Source: an uncultured Lachnospiraceae bacterium (lineage in GTDB: Bacteria > Bacillota > Clostridia > Lachnospirales > Lachnospiraceae). Taken from it: 64,000 bases of DNA. Within the stretch, counting starts at the first letter, position 1; every line of letters begins with the position of its first letter. A program made the translations under genes and the position numbers. This document shows, piece by piece, positions 53,001 to 61,389 of this stretch. Where the stretch lies: positions 1-64,000 of the forward strand of contig CANRJM010000005.1 of assembly GCA_947630925.1 (NCBI GenBank). The letters run 5' to 3'. The notes below the pieces were generated by a model. That model had not been told where the DNA came from. It did not search any database and saw nothing but the letters and a program-made list of their open reading frames with translations.

Positions 53001-53588
53001 AGACAGAATATCCTCAATCCTGACCATATTCTGCCGTTCTTCTTCCAGGTTTTTCTGTGCGGCTGCTTTTCTTTTCTTAAATTTGACAATACCGGCCGCT
53101 TCGTCAAAAAGTTCCCTTCTTTCCTCCGGCTTGCCGCTTAAAATCTTGTCAATCTGCCCTTGTCCAATAATCGAATAGCCTTCTTTTCCAATTCCCGTAT
53201 CAAATAAAAGTTCCTGAATATCTTTCAGCCGGCAGGGTGCGCCATTTAAAAGATATTCGCTTTCTCCCGAACGATATACTCTTCTGGCAATCTTTACTTC
53301 CCCATAAGGAAGATCTAACTTATGATCCTCATTACTGATAGTAATTGCAACATACGCATACCCCAAAGGTTTTCTCATCTGCGTTCCGGCAAAGATAACA
53401 TCCTCCATCTTTGCTCCGCGTAGCTGTCTGGCGCTTTGCTCGCCTAACACCCAACGTACCGCATCAGCCACATTGCTTTTTCCGCTTCCGTTTGGCCCTA
53501 CAATTGCGGTAATGCCATTGTGGAACTCAAACAGTAATTTATTTGCAAATGACTTGAAGCCATGTACTTCCAGACTTTTTAAATACAT
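50025..53588 (-). CDS. smc: Chromosome segregation protein SMC
   Basis: 1187 aa, normal length. SMC is the ATPase core of bacterial condensin. The Walker A GPNGSGKSNVADA lies near residue 33, two long coiled coils flank a hinge (about 515-640), and the C-terminal head has the signature QLSGGEKALTAI and Walker B CLLDEIEAALDDSN. GGAGG precedes the ATG. ScpA and ScpB are not in the window. Confidence 0.98.
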   Translation of the reverse strand: MYLKSLEVHGFKSFANKLLFEFHNGITAIVGPNGSGKSNVADAVRWVLGEQSARQLRGAKMEDVIFAGTQMRKPLGYAYVAITISNEDHKLDLPYGEVKIARRVYRSGESEYLLNGAPCRLKDIQELLFDTGIGKEGYSIIGQGQIDKILSGKPEERRELFDEAAGIVKFKKRKAAAQKNLEEERQNMVRIEDILSELEKQVGPLKEQSDKAKEYLSYRDELRNLDINLFLSEYDRIHGEMDAIEKKLEIASQDLAEATAAFDRTKEEYIAAESQLEQKNKALEQKKELLSADRLSLNQSEGEIKVLQEQIHTVFQNKEHHQEQTASLQEKINAGKAEQMSFQEQKDTIDETMSQLERQQEETQKELEEILAEISLMEETISQYNEELLLRLNENTDVKSDEQRMKTLLEQNNLKKAEITKRILENKSEASVLEETLEKQKKVLEEVTENIQAIEDGISELRRSIQDIDNKTETLSKEYRDTQQKFHMENSRLESLRNLSERYEGFGQSIRRVMEQKKKYDGIIGVVADILRVKKEYELAVETALGGNIQNIVTDNEQTAKAMISYLKKNRYGRATFLPLTNMRARPVNLSDSILTEPGVVGIASSLVTAEERFSGLVEYLLGRFLVVDTIDNAITLAKKYHHTIRIVTKEGDLLNPGGSMSGGAFRNNHNLLGRRREMEDLEERTKQLFGHLQDLSQEIAKKEKEKEKISDKLKKNNKIKQELVLQQNTAKLNYNYAAEEMNKNHEELNLIRMESEQLEQYRTSLHQDIEKIHAKMQANEDLSRQRKEQMEELNLQVEEKKKKQEMIGEKNSDLLLEITAQKQSSQHVVENLKRMERSLAGLREELAEVRKSGETADLEIAQKEEEIQKTKKNIEDRKRHMQELEKDIEESTEQKEELMQRHKGFFEQREELAAKRNALDKESFRLTSQKEKLEERIDSYTNYMWEQYELTYHAAEESRVAVPYSLTKMKSEIASLKSRMKELGDVNINAVEQYKEVKERYELLHTQHDDLTEAANTLLGIIEELDTEMRKQFELQFAEIRSRFDTVFKELFGGGRGTLELTEEEDILQAGIRVIAQPPGKKLQNMMQLSGGEKALTAISLLFAIQSLKPSPFCLLDEIEAALDDSNVGRFAKYLHKLTQDTQFIVITHRRGTMNAADILYGITMQEKGVSTLVSVNLLDEEEIAN

Positions 53589-53630
53589 TCTTTTCCTCCA
53601 TGCTGTTGCTGTTTTCTTCTGTCTGATTAC

Positions 53631-54320
53631 CTATTCTTTTGACTCTAATAGCAAAATCGCCTCATAAGCCGCTGCCTGCTCTGCCTTCTTTTTCGTTTTT
53701 CCATACGCCGCCGCCAGTTTCTTTCCATCCATCAGAACCCCTACCTGAAATACCTTATTGTGATCCGGTCCCTCTTCGCCTAAGAGTTCATACTGCAATT
53801 CTGCGTGTCTTTTCTGCGCGATTTCCTGTAAAAAAGTCTTACTGTCATAAAAAAGCGACTTCTTTTCAATATCTTTTAATATCGTCTTTTCAATATATTC
53901 CTTTGCGCGGGAAAACCCACCATCCAGATAGACCGCTCCAATCGTTGCCTCCATCGCATCAGAAAGAATGGAATCCCTGTCTCTACCGCCTGTCATTTCT
54001 TCTCCTCTGCCCAGTCGGAGGTATTCGCCTAATTGGATTTCTCTGGCACAAAGCGCCAGCGTTGGCTCGCAGACATATCTCGCCCTCGTTCTTGTCAAAT
54101 CCCCTTCCGGCTTTTTTGGATTCCCGCGAAAAATAAACTCACTGGAAACCAGCTCCAATACGGCATCTCCCAGAAATTCCAACCGCTCATTGTTTTCATA
54201 ACGATTCAATCTTTTCTCATTGGAATAGGAACTATGCGTTAAAGCAGTAATCAGCAAATCCGGATGTTCAAACCGATAGCCGATCCGTTCTTCAAACTCT
54301 AATATTTTTTCCTGATCCAT
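53631..54320 (-). CDS. rnc: Ribonuclease III
   Basis: 229 aa. It cleaves double-stranded RNA in rRNA processing. The signature ERLEFLGDAVLEL (about 41-53) carries the metal-binding acidic residues, and a dsRNA-binding domain ends the protein (AAAYGKTKKKAEQAAAYEAI). The ATG at 54320 has GGAG six bases upstream. It lies 42 bases before smc. Confidence 0.97.
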   Translation of the reverse strand: MDQEKILEFEERIGYRFEHPDLLITALTHSSYSNEKRLNRYENNERLEFLGDAVLELVSSEFIFRGNPKKPEGDLTRTRARYVCEPTLALCAREIQLGEYLRLGRGEEMTGGRDRDSILSDAMEATIGAVYLDGGFSRAKEYIEKTILKDIEKKSLFYDSKTFLQEIAQKRHAELQYELLGEEGPDHNKVFQVGVLMDGKKLAAAYGKTKKKAEQAAAYEAILLLESKE

Positions 54321-54356
54321 AGTAATCTCCATTTCTGATACAATCCTGATACCATC

Positions 54357-54590
54357 CTAATCCTCTTTACTGCTTCTGAGCGCCATATACGCCTGTTTTA
54401 CGGTCACAATGTCATTCGCCGCCGTCTCATCGATTGCAACATCAAACTCCTCTTCAATCCCCATAATAATCTGAAAAATATCTAAAGAATCTGCCCCCAA
54501 ATCATCTACAAAAGACATGTCTTCATCAATCTCTTCCGGGTCGATTGACAAAACTTCTGCAATAATTTTTCTAAGTTTTTCCATCTCCAT
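54357..54590 (-). CDS. acpP: Acyl carrier protein
   Basis: 77 aa. The phosphopantetheine serine is in [11 protein letters not shown] (about 36). The acidic four-helix ACP fold and the place between plsX and rnc mark it as the fatty-acid-synthesis ACP. The Ser-Leu-Asp instead of Ser-Leu-Asp-Thr/Val-Val is a mild variant. The ATG at 54590 has GGTGG seven bases upstream; the longer frame to 54653 is not used. Confidence 0.94.
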   Translation of the reverse strand: MEMEKLRKIIAEVLSIDPEEIDEDMSFVDDLGADSLDIFQIIMGIEEEFDVAIDETAANDIVTVKQAYMALRSSKED

Positions 54591-54603
54591 AACTATTCCA
54601 CCT

Positions 54604-55611
54604 TTATTCCGTAGTGATATTTTCTCTGATTTTCTGATTAATCTCTTCTTCATTAAATTGAATACACTGGATAATCGCCTGTTTTATATCATCACTGGTA
54701 GAACTTCCATGCGCTTTCACTACCAGGCCTTTGAGCCCAAGCAAAGGAGCGCCGCCCTGCTCTGCTCCCATAAAGTTTTTCATCGTTGCCTTCAGCGCCG
54801 GTTTGATCAGCAAGGCTCCAATTTTACTCCGAAGCGTAGCCATCAGCCCCTTCTTTACCTCTTTTAACAAAGTAGATGCAAGACCTTCGTACAGCTTCAG
54901 AATAACATTCCCAACAAACGCTTCACAGACAATAACGTCGGCATTACCATTGGGAATATCGCGGGCCTCGATACTTCCTATAAAATTAATATCCGTGCAT
55001 TCTTTTAATAAAGGATATGTTTCCTTTACTAACATATTCCCTTTTTCTTCTTCTGCGCCAATATTTACTATGGCTACTTTAGGATTTTCTATACCAACTA
55101 TATGCTTCATATAAATAGAACCCATCTGCGCAAACTGTACCAGATGTGACGCTCTCGCGTCCACATTTGCTCCGCAGTCAATCAAAAGAGAGGCGCCATT
55201 TGCTGTTGGAATCAATGGTGCAAGAGGCGCACGTTCAATCCCTTTAATCCTTCCGACAATAAACTGCCCGCCAACCAAAATAGCGCCGGTACTTCCTGCG
55301 GATACAAAAGCATCGGCTTCGCCGCGTTTTACCAAATTCATTCCTACCACAATAGAGGAATCCTTTTTCTTGCGAACTGCCATTACAGGCGGTTCATTAA
55401 AGCCAATGACATCCTCCGCATGAACGATCTGAATACGGGATTCATCATATGTATACTTTGCAAGCTCGCGCTGGATATCCTCCGTGCGTCCTGTCAATAT
55501 AATGGAAATTTTTTCCGATACCTTCAGCGCCTCAACTGCTCCCCGCACAGTAACATCCGGCGCATCATCGCCCCCCATAGCATCTACCACAATTTTAATC
55601 TGATCCTTCAT
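54604..55611 (-). CDS. plsX: Phosphate acyltransferase PlsX
   Basis: 335 aa. PlsX converts acyl-ACP to acyl-phosphate, the donor for PlsY in phosphatidic-acid synthesis. The N-terminus [18 protein letters not shown] and the glycine-rich [12 protein letters not shown] are diagnostic. GGAGG precedes the ATG at 55611. It starts the plsX-acpP-rnc-smc-ftsY run from a promoter at 55681-55708. Confidence 0.97.
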   Translation of the reverse strand: MKDQIKIVVDAMGGDDAPDVTVRGAVEALKVSEKISIILTGRTEDIQRELAKYTYDESRIQIVHAEDVIGFNEPPVMAVRKKKDSSIVVGMNLVKRGEADAFVSAGSTGAILVGGQFIVGRIKGIERAPLAPLIPTANGASLLIDCGANVDARASHLVQFAQMGSIYMKHIVGIENPKVAIVNIGAEEEKGNMLVKETYPLLKECTDINFIGSIEARDIPNGNADVIVCEAFVGNVILKLYEGLASTLLKEVKKGLMATLRSKIGALLIKPALKATMKNFMGAEQGGAPLLGLKGLVVKAHGSSTSDDIKQAIIQCIQFNEEEINQKIRENITTE

Positions 55612-55680
55612 TTGGAAGCCTCCATTCTATTTTCTTTGGAAATTTCATGTTTTATTCTATACTGCACGCTATGCATACAA

Positions 55681-55708
55681 ATCATATTGTACTAAAAAAG
55701 TTTATCAA
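55681..55708 (-). promoter_or_regulatory. Promoter of the plsX-acpP-rnc-smc run
   Basis: On the minus strand TTGATA (55703-55708), 16 bases, TATGAT (55681-55686). An overlapping alternative is TTGCAC-17-TACAAT. The spacer holds TTAGTAC, a half-site of the FapR lipid-regulator box, but the second half is missing. Confidence 0.5.
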
Positions 55709-55747
55709 GTGCAACCCTGCATCTGTTTACAGCAGCTTTCTGTTTTA

Positions 55748-55780
55748 CAAAAAAGAAGTACCGGCGCCTTTACCGATACT
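55748..55780 (-). terminator. Terminator after cheR
   Basis: On the minus strand AGTATCGG pairs with CCGGTACT (one G-U) around an eight-base loop and is followed by TCTTTTTT. It separates cheR from the plsX run. Confidence 0.75.
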
Positions 55781-55869
55781 CCTTGCTTCCTCCGCTGATT
55801 TTCTGCTCCGTTCGCCCGTTGAAAATAATCCCGCAGACAACGGTATTCCTGGCAATAACCGGAAAGCCA

Positions 55870-56646
55870 TCAGTCCTTCTGATAAAAAAATGATTGGAAA
55901 GCAGAAAAATGATATGTATTTGGAGAAATAATCTGTTCCGTACTGCCGACAAACAGAATCCCGTCTTTTTTCAGCGAATCATTGAACTCGTGGTACATTT
56001 TCCTCTTTGCCTCTTCTGTAAAATAAATCATAACATTTCGGCATACAATTAAGTCACACTGATCCGGATACGCATCTTTTAACAGGTTATGTTGTTCAAA
56101 TTTCACACATTTTTTTACTTCATCATTGACCTGATAACTTCCATCGCTGATCTTGGTAAAATATTTCTTCTTAAATTCCTCCGGCAGCCCTTTTATGCTT
56201 TTTTCATTATAAATTCCAAGCTGCGCCTTCTCCAATACCTGCTTATCGATATCTGTTGCAATAATCTGAATCTGAGCCATAGGGATAAACTTTGCAAGCA
56301 CCATGACCAGCGTATAGGGTTCATCGCCGGTAGAACAGGCCGCGCTCCATATTTTCAGCCTCTTTCCAAAATGCTCAAAAAGATAAGGAAAGACTTCCTT
56401 CTCCAGCAGCTCCCACTGTTCCGGATTGCGGTAAAATTCTGAAACATTGATCGTCAAATAGGCGACAAACTCCTCCAACAGTTCTTTGTCCGTCTTTAAT
56501 GCCTCGACATATTCGTCATAATTGTTCTTCTTCGCCTTACTAATTAACGAATCGATTCTCCGTCTCATCTGGCGTTCTTTGTAACAATTTAAATCAATCT
56601 TTGTCAACTGAAAAATCTTTTGTTTAAAAACTTCATAATCTCCCAT
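55870..56646 (-). CDS. cheR: Chemotaxis-type protein-glutamate methyltransferase CheR
   Basis: 258 aa. CheR methylates glutamates of chemoreceptors with SAM. The N-terminal helical domain (LTKIDLNCYKERQMRRRI) precedes the methyltransferase domain with WSAACSTGDEPYTL (SAM loop, about 98-111), ATDIDKQVLEKA and CDLIVCRNVMIYFTEEAKRKM. No other che gene, receptor or flagellar gene is close, and it is flanked by terminators on both sides, so it is an orphan whose target is unknown. GAGAGG precedes the ATG. Confidence 0.93.
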   Translation of the reverse strand: MGDYEVFKQKIFQLTKIDLNCYKERQMRRRIDSLISKAKKNNYDEYVEALKTDKELLEEFVAYLTINVSEFYRNPEQWELLEKEVFPYLFEHFGKRLKIWSAACSTGDEPYTLVMVLAKFIPMAQIQIIATDIDKQVLEKAQLGIYNEKSIKGLPEEFKKKYFTKISDGSYQVNDEVKKCVKFEQHNLLKDAYPDQCDLIVCRNVMIYFTEEAKRKMYHEFNDSLKKDGILFVGSTEQIISPNTYHFSAFQSFFYQKD

Positions 56647-56675
56647 ACACTCTAACCTCTCTATAAATGATTAGG

Positions 56676-56708
56676 AAAAAACGCCAATCTGCATATTGCA
56701 GATTGGCG
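56676..56708 (-). terminator. Strong terminator after the S1-like gene
   Basis: CGCCAATCTGCA (56682-56693) pairs exactly with TGCAGATTGGCG (56697-56708), a 12 bp stem with a three-base loop, followed on the minus strand by TTTTTT. It ends the rimO-to-S1 run. Confidence 0.95.
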
Positions 56709-56728
56709 AATCCATATCTGATGACTAT

Positions 56729-58024
56729 TTACTCAGCCGTCTCCTCAACAGCTTCCTTTTCCGCCTCTGCAGGCGCTTCCTCTGCTGCCGGCTCTGTGTC
56801 AGCATCATCAACTGTTGCTTCTTCTTCTACGGATTCCGTTTCTGCAGACGTCTCTTCTGCTGCAGGTTCGTTTTCCACATCAGCAGATACTTCCTCTTCT
56901 GCAGCTTCCGCCTCTGCAGGCGTTTCCTCTGCCGCCGGCGTTACATCCACTTCCTCGTCTCCTTCTTCGTCAATTATCAGCGCTTTCATGCTTAAACTAA
57001 TCTTATGTTCTTCACTCTTAAAATCAACAACCTTTGCTTCCACTTCCTGACCAACCTTTAAGACATCAGAAGGCTTGTCAACATGCTCTTTGGAAATCTG
57101 TGATACATGAAGCAGCGCATCTACACCAGGCTCTAACTCGATAAAAGCGCCAAAATCAGCCATTCTCGCAACCTTACCGGTTACCACAGAACCAATACCG
57201 TATTTTTCGCTTGCATTCAACCATGGATTCTGGTCTTCAAACTTCAGGCTCAATGCAATCTTATCATCCTTAATTTCCTTAATCAATACCTTTGTCTTGT
57301 CGCCAACATTAAATACCTTTTTCGGATTCTCTACGCGTCCCCAGGACATTTCCGAAATATGAAGGAGACCGTCTGCGCCGCCTAAATCAATAAATGCTCC
57401 AAAGTCCGTCAAATTCTTAACGGTACCTTCTACAACGTCGCCAACCTGTATTCTGGCAAACAATTCTTCCTGTAATTTCTTTTTCTCCGCTACCAGTAAT
57501 TGCTTTCTGTCGCCAATGATCCTTCTCTTCTTCGGATTAAACTCCGTGATGACAAACTCAATCTCCTGACCGGCATATTTTGTCAGATCCTTTTCATAGG
57601 TATCGGATACAAGGCTTGCAGGGATAAAAATCTTTGTCTCATCTACAATAACGCTCAGACCGCCGGATAATACGGAAGACACTTTTGCTTTAAGCACTTC
57701 CTTATTTTCAAACGCTTCTTTGATGCGTTCGTTGCTCTTTTCCATCGCAAGACGCTTATACGTAAGAAGCACCTGACCTTCCCCGTCATTGACTTTTAAT
57801 ACTTTTGCATTCATAGTATCGCCTTCTTTTACAACGGTTGTAAGATCAACAGGCTGGTTACTATACTCATTGCGAGTAATAATACCATCAGCCTTATAAC
57901 CGATGTTGAGAACGATTTCGTCTTCCTTAACGCTGATAACTGTCCCTTCTACAATCTCCCCATTGTGGATTGTTACTAATGATTCTTCCAATAACTGTTC
58001 AAACTCATTACTCATGTCTGACAT
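56729..58024 (-). CDS. rpsA: S1 RNA-binding-domain protein (30S ribosomal protein S1-like) with acidic tail
   Basis: 431 aa. Four S1 domains lie in a row, at about 21-85 (GEIVEGTVISVKEDEIVLNIG), 106-170, 190-260 (GDVVEGTVKNLTDFGAFIDLG) and 278-345 (GSVVTGKVARMADFGAFIE). The last about 75 residues are a strongly acidic, Ala/Pro/Glu-rich tail with repeated PAAEE-x-AE units. Low-GC Firmicutes often have a short S1 homolog, so a role in translation is likely but not equal to E. coli S1. AAGGAGG precedes the ATG, which overlaps ispH by 17 bases; in related genomes ispH and S1 are fused. Confidence 0.92.
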   Translation of the reverse strand: MSDMSNEFEQLLEESLVTIHNGEIVEGTVISVKEDEIVLNIGYKADGIITRNEYSNQPVDLTTVVKEGDTMNAKVLKVNDGEGQVLLTYKRLAMEKSNERIKEAFENKEVLKAKVSSVLSGGLSVIVDETKIFIPASLVSDTYEKDLTKYAGQEIEFVITEFNPKKRRIIGDRKQLLVAEKKKLQEELFARIQVGDVVEGTVKNLTDFGAFIDLGGADGLLHISEMSWGRVENPKKVFNVGDKTKVLIKEIKDDKIALSLKFEDQNPWLNASEKYGIGSVVTGKVARMADFGAFIELEPGVDALLHVSQISKEHVDKPSDVLKVGQEVEAKVVDFKSEEHKISLSMKALIIDEEGDEEVDVTPAAEETPAEAEAAEEEVSADVENEPAAEETSAETESVEEEATVDDADTEPAAEEAPAEAEKEAVEETAE

Positions 58025-58853
58025 ATGATTGAACCTCCTTAATAATATTATTTGGGGTTGAAGCCCCGGCAGTAATACCCACGCTACGAAAGGACTTAAA
58101 AAGTTTCAAATCCAGGTCATCAAGTGTCTGTATAAAATATGTGTTCGCACACGCATTCCGGCATATTTCATAAAGCTTTTGTGTGTTCGAACTATGTTTT
58201 CCACCTATCACTATCATCGCGTCGGATTGCCTAGCAATGGTACCCGCTTCTGTCTGACGCACTTCGGTAGCGTTGCAAATTGTATTCATAACAAATATAT
58301 CATAACTCTTTTTGGATAAAATATCAACTATATCTTCGAATTTCTTGTAATTAAATGTCGTTTGTGCCACAATGCATATTCTTTTTTCCTTCTCAGGGAC
58401 AAATTTTTCCGCCTCCTGTTCCGTTTCAATGACTGTACATTGATTGTCGCACCAACCGCAGATTCCCTCCACTTCCGGATGGGATGCATTGCCGATTACT
58501 ACGATCTGTTCTCCCTGTTTCTGCTTTTCCTGCACGATCATATGGATTTTTTTTACAAAGGGACAGGTTGCATCTACAATGCGCACCCCCTTTTTTTCCA
58601 AGTCGCAATATACCTTTTTTGTCACGCCATGAGAACGAATAATAACCGTAATATCCTGCCCCGGTTCTATTTCCTCCACTGTCTCCGCCACGCATACACC
58701 TTTTTTCTTCAGGTCCTCTACTACCTGCTCATTGTGGATAATAGGCCCTAATGTATATACCTTTTGGTTCTTTGACGCCTCCTCATAGACCAAATCTACT
58801 GCTCTCTTTACGCCGAAACAAAAACCAGCGCTTTTTGCAACTGTTACGTCCAT
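58008..58853 (-). CDS. ispH: 4-hydroxy-3-methylbut-2-enyl diphosphate reductase
   Basis: 281 aa. IspH makes IPP and DMAPP in the last step of the MEP pathway through a 4Fe-4S cluster. The three cluster cysteines lie in SAGFCFGVKRA (Cys12), VDATCPFVKK and NTICNATEVRQ; IRSHGV and SHPEVEG supply substrate residues. The ATG at 58853 has GGAGG seven bases upstream. It overlaps the S1 gene by 17 bases, suggesting coupled translation. Confidence 0.97.
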   Translation of the reverse strand: MDVTVAKSAGFCFGVKRAVDLVYEEASKNQKVYTLGPIIHNEQVVEDLKKKGVCVAETVEEIEPGQDITVIIRSHGVTKKVYCDLEKKGVRIVDATCPFVKKIHMIVQEKQKQGEQIVVIGNASHPEVEGICGWCDNQCTVIETEQEAEKFVPEKEKRICIVAQTTFNYKKFEDIVDILSKKSYDIFVMNTICNATEVRQTEAGTIARQSDAMIVIGGKHSSNTQKLYEICRNACANTYFIQTLDDLDLKLFKSFRSVGITAGASTPNNIIKEVQSYVRHE

Positions 58854-58876
58854 CTGAAATCCTCCGATCAATGCAT

Positions 58877-59536
58877 TTATTTTTTTTGGTACAGAGAGAC
58901 TACTTTCGCCACAACTTCGTCAATCGTCATATCGGAAGCATCTACTAATACAGCATCCTCTGCCTGTTTCAGCGGCGAAACCGTGCGATTCATATCCTGC
59001 TCGTCCCTGGCAGCAATATCCTTTTTCATCTTCTCAAAATCACATGCCATTCCCCGCTCCTGCTGTTCCAGATATCTCCGCCTTGCCCTTTCTTCTACGC
59101 TTGCCGTCAGATAGACCTTTAAATCCGCATTTGGCAATATGCAGGTCCCGATATCCCGTCCATCCATAATAACATTCTTTTGTTCGGCAAGCTCTCTTTG
59201 CAGATACAGAAGCTTCTCCCTGACTGCAGGATATCGGGAGGTATCAGAAGTCATCATACTGACTTCCTCTGTGCGGATAAAAGCATTGACATTTTCTCCA
59301 TTCAGAAGTACCTGCTGTTCGCCGTCTTCATATTCTATGGAAACCGTAATTTCCTTACATGCCTCTGCGATTTTTTCTTCCTCCTCGGGCCGAATGCCAT
59401 TTCGCAGGAAATACAAAGCCATAGAACGATACATTGCTCCTGTATCCACATAGACAAAATCCAGTTCTTTCGCTACTCTTTTTGCGATGGTACTCTTTCC
59501 TGCGCCCGCAGGTCCGTCAATTGCAATACTATGCAT
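58877..59536 (-). CDS. cmk: Cytidylate kinase
   Basis: 219 aa. It phosphorylates (d)CMP to (d)CDP. The P-loop is IDGPAGAGKSTIAK, followed by VDTGAMYR and MDGRDIGTCILPNADLKVYLTAS; the lid has ARRRYLEQ. The ATG at 59536 has GAGGAG six bases upstream; the frame continues to 59695 but overlaps the flavoprotein gene. The cmk-ispH-S1 order is typical of clostridia. Confidence 0.97.
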   Translation of the reverse strand: MHSIAIDGPAGAGKSTIAKRVAKELDFVYVDTGAMYRSMALYFLRNGIRPEEEEKIAEACKEITVSIEYEDGEQQVLLNGENVNAFIRTEEVSMMTSDTSRYPAVREKLLYLQRELAEQKNVIMDGRDIGTCILPNADLKVYLTASVEERARRRYLEQQERGMACDFEKMKKDIAARDEQDMNRTVSPLKQAEDAVLVDASDMTIDEVVAKVVSLYQKK

Positions 59537-59655
59537 TTTCTTCTCCTCTTTTCTCTGTATATTTTTTATATTCCATCCGGAACAACACCATATCTTCCGG
59601 ATATTCCCCCGTTCCGTCCGATTTTCCCCGAAACCCACAATAATCCGGCAGGATA

Positions 59656-60882
59656 CTATGATACCGACATCCCCGCCAGATAGCCGGTAGACCATGCAAT
59701 TTGCAGATTATAACCGCCTGTCCTGGCATCCAGATCAAGCACTTCGCCGGCAAAAAACAATCCCTTTACCTTTTTCGATTCCATGGTTGCCGGATTGATA
59801 TCTTTTACCGATACGCCGCCTCTGGTAATAATTGCCTCCTGATAACTGCAAAGCCCCTCTATGGTAAACGGAAATTCTTTTAAAAGAGAGACCAGTCGGA
59901 TCCTCTCTCCCTTTGTAATCCCGTTTATCTTTTTTTCCTCCGGTATCTTTGATAATGCTGCTGCCACCGGTATCATTTTTGCCGGTAATAGCTTTTTCAG
60001 ACTGTTTTTAAAATAACTGTTTGGGCAAGACGCAAAATCCCGCAGTACCCTTTCATCCAACTGCTGCAAAGAAAGCGCGGGCTTTAAGTCAATAACGGCA
60101 CGGATACCTTCTAATCCCGTCCCGCTCAGTACACTGCTCGCCGACAAAACAAGCGGCCCGCTCACGCCAAAATGGGTAAAAAGCATCTCCCCAAACTCTT
60201 CAAACAGACATTTCTTTCCCCTGGTAATCTTTAATACAACATTTTTCAGGGACAGTCCCTGCATTTCCCTGATATATGCCTCCTTTACCCGGAAAGGAAC
60301 TAAGGACGGATACGTTTGGACTACTTCATGGGAAGTATGCTCTGCAAAGCGGTAACCATCGCCCGTAGAGCCGGTTGACGGGTAGGAAATACCGCCTGTT
60401 GCAACAATCACGCAGTCTGCCTCCTGATATTCTCCGGACTTTAATAAAACACCCCTGCAGCTTCCTCCCTCCGCAACCAGTTCTTTCACTTCGGTATGTA
60501 AATGTATCTCTATCTTTCGTTTTTCCATCGCCTTCTGTAACGTTTTTATCACATCCGATGAATGATCCGATTGAGGAAAGACGCGATTCCCTCTCTCTGT
60601 CTTTAAGGAAAGCCCTTCGCGCTCAAAAAAGTCCATGACACAACTGCTGTCATAACGATAAAACGCATGATATAAAAACTTAGGATTGCGGACAACATGT
60701 TTTAACAAATCCTCTGCCGGACTGTTATTCGTAATATTGCATCGGCCCTTCCCCGTAATGAAAAGCTTTTTCCCAAGCTTTTCATTTTTCTCATATAAAA
60801 TAACCTGATGGCTATGGTCAGAAGCGCTGACAGCCGCCATCATGCCGGCGGCTCCTCCGCCCACAACGATTACCCTGCTCAA
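59656..60882 (-). CDS. HI0933-family FAD-dependent oxidoreductase (BaiN/YhiN-like)
   Basis: 408 aa. The N-terminal FAD site is VVGGGAAGMMAA, followed by GRCNITNN, characteristic of the HI0933 family, and ATGGISYPSTGSTGDGYRFA. The C-terminus holds the second FAD contact (GLFFAGEVLDLDARTGGYNLQIAWSTG region). Related BaiN acts in bile-acid 7-dehydroxylation in Clostridium, but most members have no known substrate, so no role is assigned. The start codon is TTG, with AAAGGA ten bases upstream, overlapping the pncC stop codon by four bases (TTGA). Confidence 0.9.
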   Translation of the reverse strand: MSRVIVVGGGAAGMMAAVSASDHSHQVILYEKNEKLGKKLFITGKGRCNITNNSPAEDLLKHVVRNPKFLYHAFYRYDSSCVMDFFEREGLSLKTERGNRVFPQSDHSSDVIKTLQKAMEKRKIEIHLHTEVKELVAEGGSCRGVLLKSGEYQEADCVIVATGGISYPSTGSTGDGYRFAEHTSHEVVQTYPSLVPFRVKEAYIREMQGLSLKNVVLKITRGKKCLFEEFGEMLFTHFGVSGPLVLSASSVLSGTGLEGIRAVIDLKPALSLQQLDERVLRDFASCPNSYFKNSLKKLLPAKMIPVAAALSKIPEEKKINGITKGERIRLVSLLKEFPFTIEGLCSYQEAIITRGGVSVKDINPATMESKKVKGLFFAGEVLDLDARTGGYNLQIAWSTGYLAGMSVS

Positions 60883-61352
60883 ACTCTTTCGATCCTTTCT
60901 AATGCCATTTGAACCGCCTGTCTGGCGGCCTCTTTCCGAATCTGGTTTCGGTCTCCCTCAAAAACAAACTTTTTCGATACCGCATTGCCGGCAAACCAAG
61001 TGCCAATATAGACCGTGCCTGCCTTTGTTCCATCCTCCGCGTCTCCCGGTCCGGCATAACCGGTTACCGATATTGTAATCTCTGCACCGGTACATCTGTG
61101 GACTCCCTTTGCCATTTCCGTGGCAACCTCTGCACTGACCACCGTATAACGCTCGATTGTCTCCCTTTGCACGCCCAGTACTTTTTCCTTTACCCGGTTA
61201 GAATATGTGACATATCCCTCCTCAAAAACATCAGAGGCACCGGAGACTGCCACAAGATTGGAAGCAATCATCCCTCCCGTACAAGACTCTGCAGTTGCAA
61301 TATGATATCCTTTTTCGCGCAGTAACCGAATGACCTGTTCTTCTACCGACAT
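60879..61352 (-). CDS. pncC: CinA C-terminal-domain protein (nicotinamide-nucleotide amidase PncC)
   Basis: 157 aa, the C-terminal CinA domain alone. The family hydrolyses nicotinamide mononucleotide to nicotinate mononucleotide in NAD recycling. Motifs: TAESCTGGMIASNL (about 20-33), GYVTYSNRVKEKVLGV and VTGYAGPGDAEDGTKAGTVYIG. No N-terminal competence domain is present. The ATG at 61352 has AAGGA seven bases upstream. Confidence 0.93.
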   Translation of the reverse strand: MSVEEQVIRLLREKGYHIATAESCTGGMIASNLVAVSGASDVFEEGYVTYSNRVKEKVLGVQRETIERYTVVSAEVATEMAKGVHRCTGAEITISVTGYAGPGDAEDGTKAGTVYIGTWFAGNAVSKKFVFEGDRNQIRKEAARQAVQMALERIERV

Positions 61353-61389
61353 ATCCTGTTCCTTACATCCTTTCTTAAACCGATTAGGC

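Noticed and set aside
55770-55952. 60-codon minus-strand frame overlapping the end of cheR
   Set aside because: It overlaps cheR in another frame and ends at the cheR terminator; CheR itself is complete.
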